Part shown: in pieces, positions 60,596 to 64,000 of the stretch
How the letters are laid out: each line of letters opens with the position of its first letter
Position numbering within the stretch: the first letter of the stretch is position 1
Assembly: GCA_964449775.1 (NCBI GenBank)
Contig: CAYVBQ010000020.1
Coordinates: 1 to 64,000, forward strand
Length of the DNA stretch: 64,000 nt
Source: Fen-1258 sp964449775
GTDB lineage: Bacteria; Bacteroidota; Ignavibacteria; Ignavibacteriales; Melioribacteraceae
Direction of reading: 5' to 3'
Position numbers and translations under genes: made by a program
Notes under the pieces: model-generated
The model's input: the letters and a program-made list of their open reading frames with translations, nothing else
Databases searched by the model: none
Told to the model about the DNA's origin: nothing

Positions 60596-61768
60596 ATGAG
60601 ATTTAAAAATATATCACGCCCTGTTGTAATACTCGGACTTGTAAGTTTCTTCACAGACTTTGCAAGCGAGATGCTCTATCCGATCACGCCAATTTTTCTT
60701 ACTTCAATTCTAGGTGCTTCAATGTTTCTTGTGGGATTGATTGAAGGGATAGCCGAAGTAACTGCCGGTTTACTCAAAGGATATTTTGGCGCTCTCTCAG
60801 ATAAAATCGGCAAGCGTTCAATTTTTATTGTTATCGGTTACGGGCTTTCCGGATTGATGAAATCATTACCCGGTTTAATTGTAACAATCCCCGCGGTAAT
60901 ATTTGCAAGAGTAGCGGATCGAATAGGAAAAGGAATTCGCACCGCTCCGCGCGATGCGTTGCTTGCAAGTTACGCAAACGGAAATACCGGCGCTGTTTTC
61001 GGATTTCATAGGAGTATGGATACTTTTGGTGCCGTTGCGGGACCAATCGTTGCAATTATTCTTCTCTATTTATTCCCGGGAAAATATTCTTGGATCTATC
61101 TCTTCACACTTATCCCATCTGTATTCGCAATCGGTTTTACTTTTGTTGTGAAAGACAATAAAGCAGCGGCGAAATCATCGAAGAAAAAAGATTATGCCCA
61201 TTTTTGGAAAACATCTCCACGTGAATACAAACTTCTTCTTATTTTTCTCACTCTTTTTTCATTGGTGAATAGTAGCGATGTATTTCTGATTTTGAAATCG
61301 AAGCAAGTCGCAAACTCGGACACAATCGCGATTCTTGGTTATGTGTTTTACAATTTAATTTATGCAATCGCATCTTACCCAATTGGAATTCTATCAGATA
61401 AATTCGGGAAGAAAAATACATTCATAATGGGATTGATAATTTTCTCTGCAGTCTATTTTGGCTTTGCGATGAACCAAAATTATTATCTGGTCTGGATTTT
61501 ATTTGCACTTTACGGAATATATGCCGCATCAACGGAAGGAGTTTCGAAAGCGTGGGTCTCCGATCTTGTGCCGGATGAATTTCGCGGAACGGCGATTGGC
61601 TTGTTAACAATGCTGTCAAGTTTTGCTGTGATGATCGGGTCCGTTCTTGCCGGATTTTTGTGGGATAGTTTCGGCGCACACGTGCCGTTTCTACTTTCGT
61701 CAATTGTATCGTTGATAATTGCAATTGTTCTTATAAGTTTTAAAACAATAGCACGCAGATCGAACTGA
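60596..61768 (+). CDS. Major facilitator superfamily transporter
   Basis: I use ATG 60596 (MRFKNISRPVVI); a TTG eight codons upstream has no better ribosome site. The 390-residue protein has twelve hydrophobic segments. The loop motifs are YFGALSDKIGKRSIF (between helices 2 and 3) and IGKGIRTAPRDALLASYA, common in a drug/H+ exporter-like group. A long basic middle loop (AAAKSSKKKDYAHFW) separates the two halves. The substrate cannot be told. Confidence 0.88.
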   Translation: MRFKNISRPVVILGLVSFFTDFASEMLYPITPIFLTSILGASMFLVGLIEGIAEVTAGLLKGYFGALSDKIGKRSIFIVIGYGLSGLMKSLPGLIVTIPAVIFARVADRIGKGIRTAPRDALLASYANGNTGAVFGFHRSMDTFGAVAGPIVAIILLYLFPGKYSWIYLFTLIPSVFAIGFTFVVKDNKAAAKSSKKKDYAHFWKTSPREYKLLLIFLTLFSLVNSSDVFLILKSKQVANSDTIAILGYVFYNLIYAIASYPIGILSDKFGKKNTFIMGLIIFSAVYFGFAMNQNYYLVWILFALYGIYAASTEGVSKAWVSDLVPDEFRGTAIGLLTMLSSFAVMIGSVLAGFLWDSFGAHVPFLLSSIVSLIIAIVLISFKTIARRSN

Positions 61769-61889
61769 TTAAACAGATTGAAACCGATCAGTTAAAATCC
61801 GTCCGATCTGTTAAATCTGTGTGCCATTAATTATTCACCTTTTCATTATCAGAGTCCAATTTGCTATTTTTCGATAGCAATTAATCAGA

Positions 61890-62585
61890 ATGATAATGAC
61901 CAAAGAAAAATTAGCAGTAGTTGCCGTGAGCGGAGGAATGGATAGTTGTGTTACTGCGGCTATTGCAAACAGAACATACCGACTTGCGATGATTCATATC
62001 AACTACGGACAGCGAACGGAAACTCGTGAACTGAAAGCATTTCATGAAATTGCAGACTATTATAAAGCAGAAAAAAGATTGGTTATTGACTTCGGACATT
62101 TTACAAAAATCGGCGGTTCATCTCTAACAGATAAGACAATTGAAGTTGCTAAAGCAGATCTTGGCAGCAAAGAAATTCCAAGTTCATACGTTCCATTCCG
62201 TAACGCGAACATATTAAGCGCCTGCGTAAGTTACGCCGAAGTAATTGGTGCAGACGCTGTTTTTATCGGCGCCGTTTACGAAGACGCAAGCGGTTATCCG
62301 GATTGCCGTCCGGCATTTTTTGAAGCATACGAAAAGATGGTAGATCTTGGCACAAAACCGGAAACAAAAATTAAAATTGAAACGCCGATCATACATTTTT
62401 CTAAAGCGGAGATTGTTAAAAAAGGAATTGAACTTGACGCACCGCTTCAGTTGACTTGGTCTTGTTATCAAAACGAGGATAAAGCTTGCGGAGTGTGCGA
62501 TAGCTGTGCTTTCCGCCTCCGCGGTTTCCAACAAGCAGGAGTTGAAGATCAGATTGCTTATAAAGTAAAACCGAAGTATGATTAA
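61890..62585 (+). CDS. queC: 7-cyano-7-deazaguanine synthase QueC
   Basis: The 231-residue protein has the ATP-binding PP-loop VAVSGGMDSCVTAAI (residues about 12-27) and INYGQRTETRELKAF. SYVPFRNANILSACVSYAEVIGA follows, and the zinc set is in TWSCYQNEDKACGVCDSCAFR. It makes preQ0 from carboxy-deazaguanine for queuosine or related bases. No other que gene is adjacent. Confidence 0.95.
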   Translation: MIMTKEKLAVVAVSGGMDSCVTAAIANRTYRLAMIHINYGQRTETRELKAFHEIADYYKAEKRLVIDFGHFTKIGGSSLTDKTIEVAKADLGSKEIPSSYVPFRNANILSACVSYAEVIGADAVFIGAVYEDASGYPDCRPAFFEAYEKMVDLGTKPETKIKIETPIIHFSKAEIVKKGIELDAPLQLTWSCYQNEDKACGVCDSCAFRLRGFQQAGVEDQIAYKVKPKYD

Positions 62586-62627
62586 TTGAGAATTTAGAAT
62601 TTAGAATTGAGAATGTAGAATGCAGAG
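62586..62627. repeat. AGAATTTAGAATT simple repeat
   Basis: Units AATTTAGAATT and GAATGTAGAATGCAGAG lie between queC and the methyltransferase and run over its ATG. It relates to 47496-47530. Confidence 0.5.
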
Positions 62628-64000
62628 TGAATTGATTACAATAAAAGAAGCAAGTGAGTGGATAAGCCTTCAGTTTAATAAAAATGTTACTCCCTCAAAT
62701 ATTTCTTATTTAGTGAATTATGGTCGCATCAAAAAGTTTGCTGATAATGGAAATACCCTTGTCAGCAAAGATGAGTTAGTAAAATATTATGATTCGTATT
62801 ATGGTAGCCGGCAATTAAACTGGAAAGAGAAGCTTGGGAAAGATATTGATTGGCACCTATCTTTTGAACAGTATAAAGAAGCAGAAACAACTAAACATGT
62901 ACATCGCCTTCATCCTTACAAAGGGAAATTTATTCCTCAACTCGTCGAATATTTTTTAGATAGTCACATAGATGAATTTAAGAAAGAAGTTTATTTCAAG
63001 AATGGAGATATCGTTTTAGATCCATTCTGCGGAAGTGGAACTACATTAGTTCAAGCCAATGAATTGGAAATGCACTCCATTGGAGTTGATGTCTCAATTT
63101 TTAATTCCTTGATGAGTAATGCTAAAGTTGGAAAATATAATTTGCATGAATTGAATGTTGAATTAAAAAAAATCTCAGACGCATTACGACAGTTTATAGT
63201 TGATTCCAACACAGTTAAGTTCGAACAGCAGTTACTTAAAAAACTTTCAGAATTTAATAATAAACACTTCCCATCACCAGAATTTAAAGTCAGAGTAAAA
63301 AATAATGAAGTTAATGAAGAAGAATATGGACTTGTTAAAGAGAAAGAATTTCTACCGATATATAAAAAATTGGTTAGAGAGTTTGGAATTGGATTAAAAC
63401 AAGAGGCATTTGATAACTTTCTTGATAAATGGTTTTTACAACATATAAGAACCGAGATTGATTTTGTATTTGATTTGATAAAAAAAATAAGCAATAAGAA
63501 CAATAAAAGAATAATAAGTATCATTCTTAGTCGCACAATTCGTTCTTGCCGTGCAACAACCCATTCAGATTTAGCCACACTTGTCGAACCAATCAGCACA
63601 ACATATTATTGCTCTAAGCACGGAAAGATTTGTAAACCGTTATTCTCAATTTTAAGTTGGTGGGAAAGATATTCGAAAGATACTTTGAATCGATTAGCTG
63701 AATTTAATTCATTGAGAACAGAAACTTATCAGCACTGTTTTACTGGAGATAGTAGAACTATTGATCTATTCTCTGTGAGTGAGAAAGTAAACCCAGAATT
63801 TGCAAAGCAACTTAAAGAAAAAAAAATCAGTGGTATATTTTCAAGTCCGCCCTATGTTGGTTTAATTGATTATCATGAACAGCATGCTTACGCATACGAT
63901 TTGTTCGGATTAAAAAGGAAAGATCCATTGGAAATAGGTCCTTTATCAAAAGGTCAAGGACGAGAGGCAAAGGAATCCTACATTGAAGGCATTGTTGCGG
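62620..64000 (+). CDS. DNA methyltransferase with N-terminal HTH-like domain (3' cut)
   Basis: The frame is open for 460 codons to the window end. Residues 1-60 resemble an excisionase-type HTH (LITIKEASEWIS, then VNYGRIKKFADNGNTLVSKDELVKYY). Residues 134-142 are DPFCGSGTT, the SAM-binding motif, and SPPY lies at 409-412, the catalytic motif for exocyclic amino methylation. Motif I comes first and the catalytic motif second, with a long insert of about 265 residues between, as in some type II or solitary methyltransferases. No restriction gene is visible. The ATG lies in a repeat, so the exact start is uncertain. Confidence 0.85.
   Translation, partial: MQSELITIKEASEWISLQFNKNVTPSNISYLVNYGRIKKFADNGNTLVSKDELVKYYDSYYGSRQLNWKEKLGKDIDWHLSFEQYKEAETTKHVHRLHPYKGKFIPQLVEYFLDSHIDEFKKEVYFKNGDIVLDPFCGSGTTLVQANELEMHSIGVDVSIFNSLMSNAKVGKYNLHELNVELKKISDALRQFIVDSNTVKFEQQLLKKLSEFNNKHFPSPEFKVRVKNNEVNEEEYGLVKEKEFLPIYKKLVREFGIGLKQEAFDNFLDKWFLQHIRTEIDFVFDLIKKISNKNNKRIISIILSRTIRSCRATTHSDLATLVEPISTTYYCSKHGKICKPLFSILSWWERYSKDTLNRLAEFNSLRTETYQHCFTGDSRTIDLFSVSEKVNPEFAKQLKEKKISGIFSSPPYVGLIDYHEQHAYAYDLFGLKRKDPLEIGPLSKGQGREAKESYIEGIVA

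Noticed and set aside
1..64000. CRISPR arrays, tRNA or rRNA genes
   Set aside because: No regularly spaced direct repeats of CRISPR length and no cloverleaf or rRNA signature was recognised by eye; tRNAscan and Infernal runs would be needed to exclude small RNA genes fully.

Overview
The window looks like chromosomal DNA from a member of the Ignavibacteria (Bacteroidota/Chlorobi group), or something close to it. The evidence is indirect but consistent. The DNA is AT-rich. Two secreted proteins end in a type IX secretion sorting domain with the YPNPFNPST motif typical of Ignavibacteria. The cbb3 oxidase has a fused CcoN-CcoO subunit and a one-haem CcoP. Three S46 dipeptidyl-peptidases are present. 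Shine-Dalgarno sites are present but often weak. No rRNA, tRNA or CRISPR array was recognised by eye.

Layout. 1-1.3 kb: the right half of an MNT/HEPN toxin-antitoxin pair, a strongly folded RNA-like element (about 508-650), a small unknown ORF and a HicB-like protein. 1.4-4.3 kb: the heat-shock operon hrcA-grpE-dnaJ. 4.3-7 kb: a ComEA-like protein, a PilM-like protein, rsmD and coaD. 7.2-14.4 kb: a PpiD/SurA-type folding factor, a barrel protein, aroK-aroB, a GHL10-type hydrolase and a DUF192 protein. 14.5-18 kb (minus): two type IX cargo proteins. 18.2-23.8 kb (minus): aconitase with an unusual lysine-rich tail, tex and gmhA. 24-29 kb: a membrane protein, an OPT transporter and exported PepF.

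29-34.4 kb is an accessory patch. It holds brnTA, a truncated nucleotidyltransferase, a 43-codon leftover of a second pepF copy, an FRG-domain protein, an HtrA-like protease with TPRs, DUF2442 and antitoxin-like small genes, a broken class V aminotransferase and several palindromic repeats. 34.4-37.4 kb: phosphomannomutase, a zinc-ribbon protein that seems to start at ATA, YceI and a MarR regulator. 37.6-44.5 kb: three tandem S46 peptidases. 44.6-49.4 kb: a DUF1289 protein with cobO, a divergent ATP-grasp/C39-peptidase pair, an isochorismatase-family hydrolase, SixA and an HD protein. 49.4-58.3 kb (minus): a full cbb3 oxidase locus (ccoI-ccoS, ccoNO-Q-P, ccoG-ccoH and a SafE-type membrane protein). 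58.3-64 kb: an SDR, a small unknown protein, a threonylcarbamoyl-AMP synthase, an MFS transporter, queC and the first 460 codons of a DNA methyltransferase cut by the window end.

Functionally the window combines protein quality control, peptide scavenging (S46 peptidases, PepF, OPT transporter), microaerobic respiration and central metabolism. The most unusual items are the aconitase-histone-like fusion, the nested-stem RNA with two copies of one arm, the ATP-grasp/C39 pair, and the layered decay and repeats of the 29-34 kb patch.
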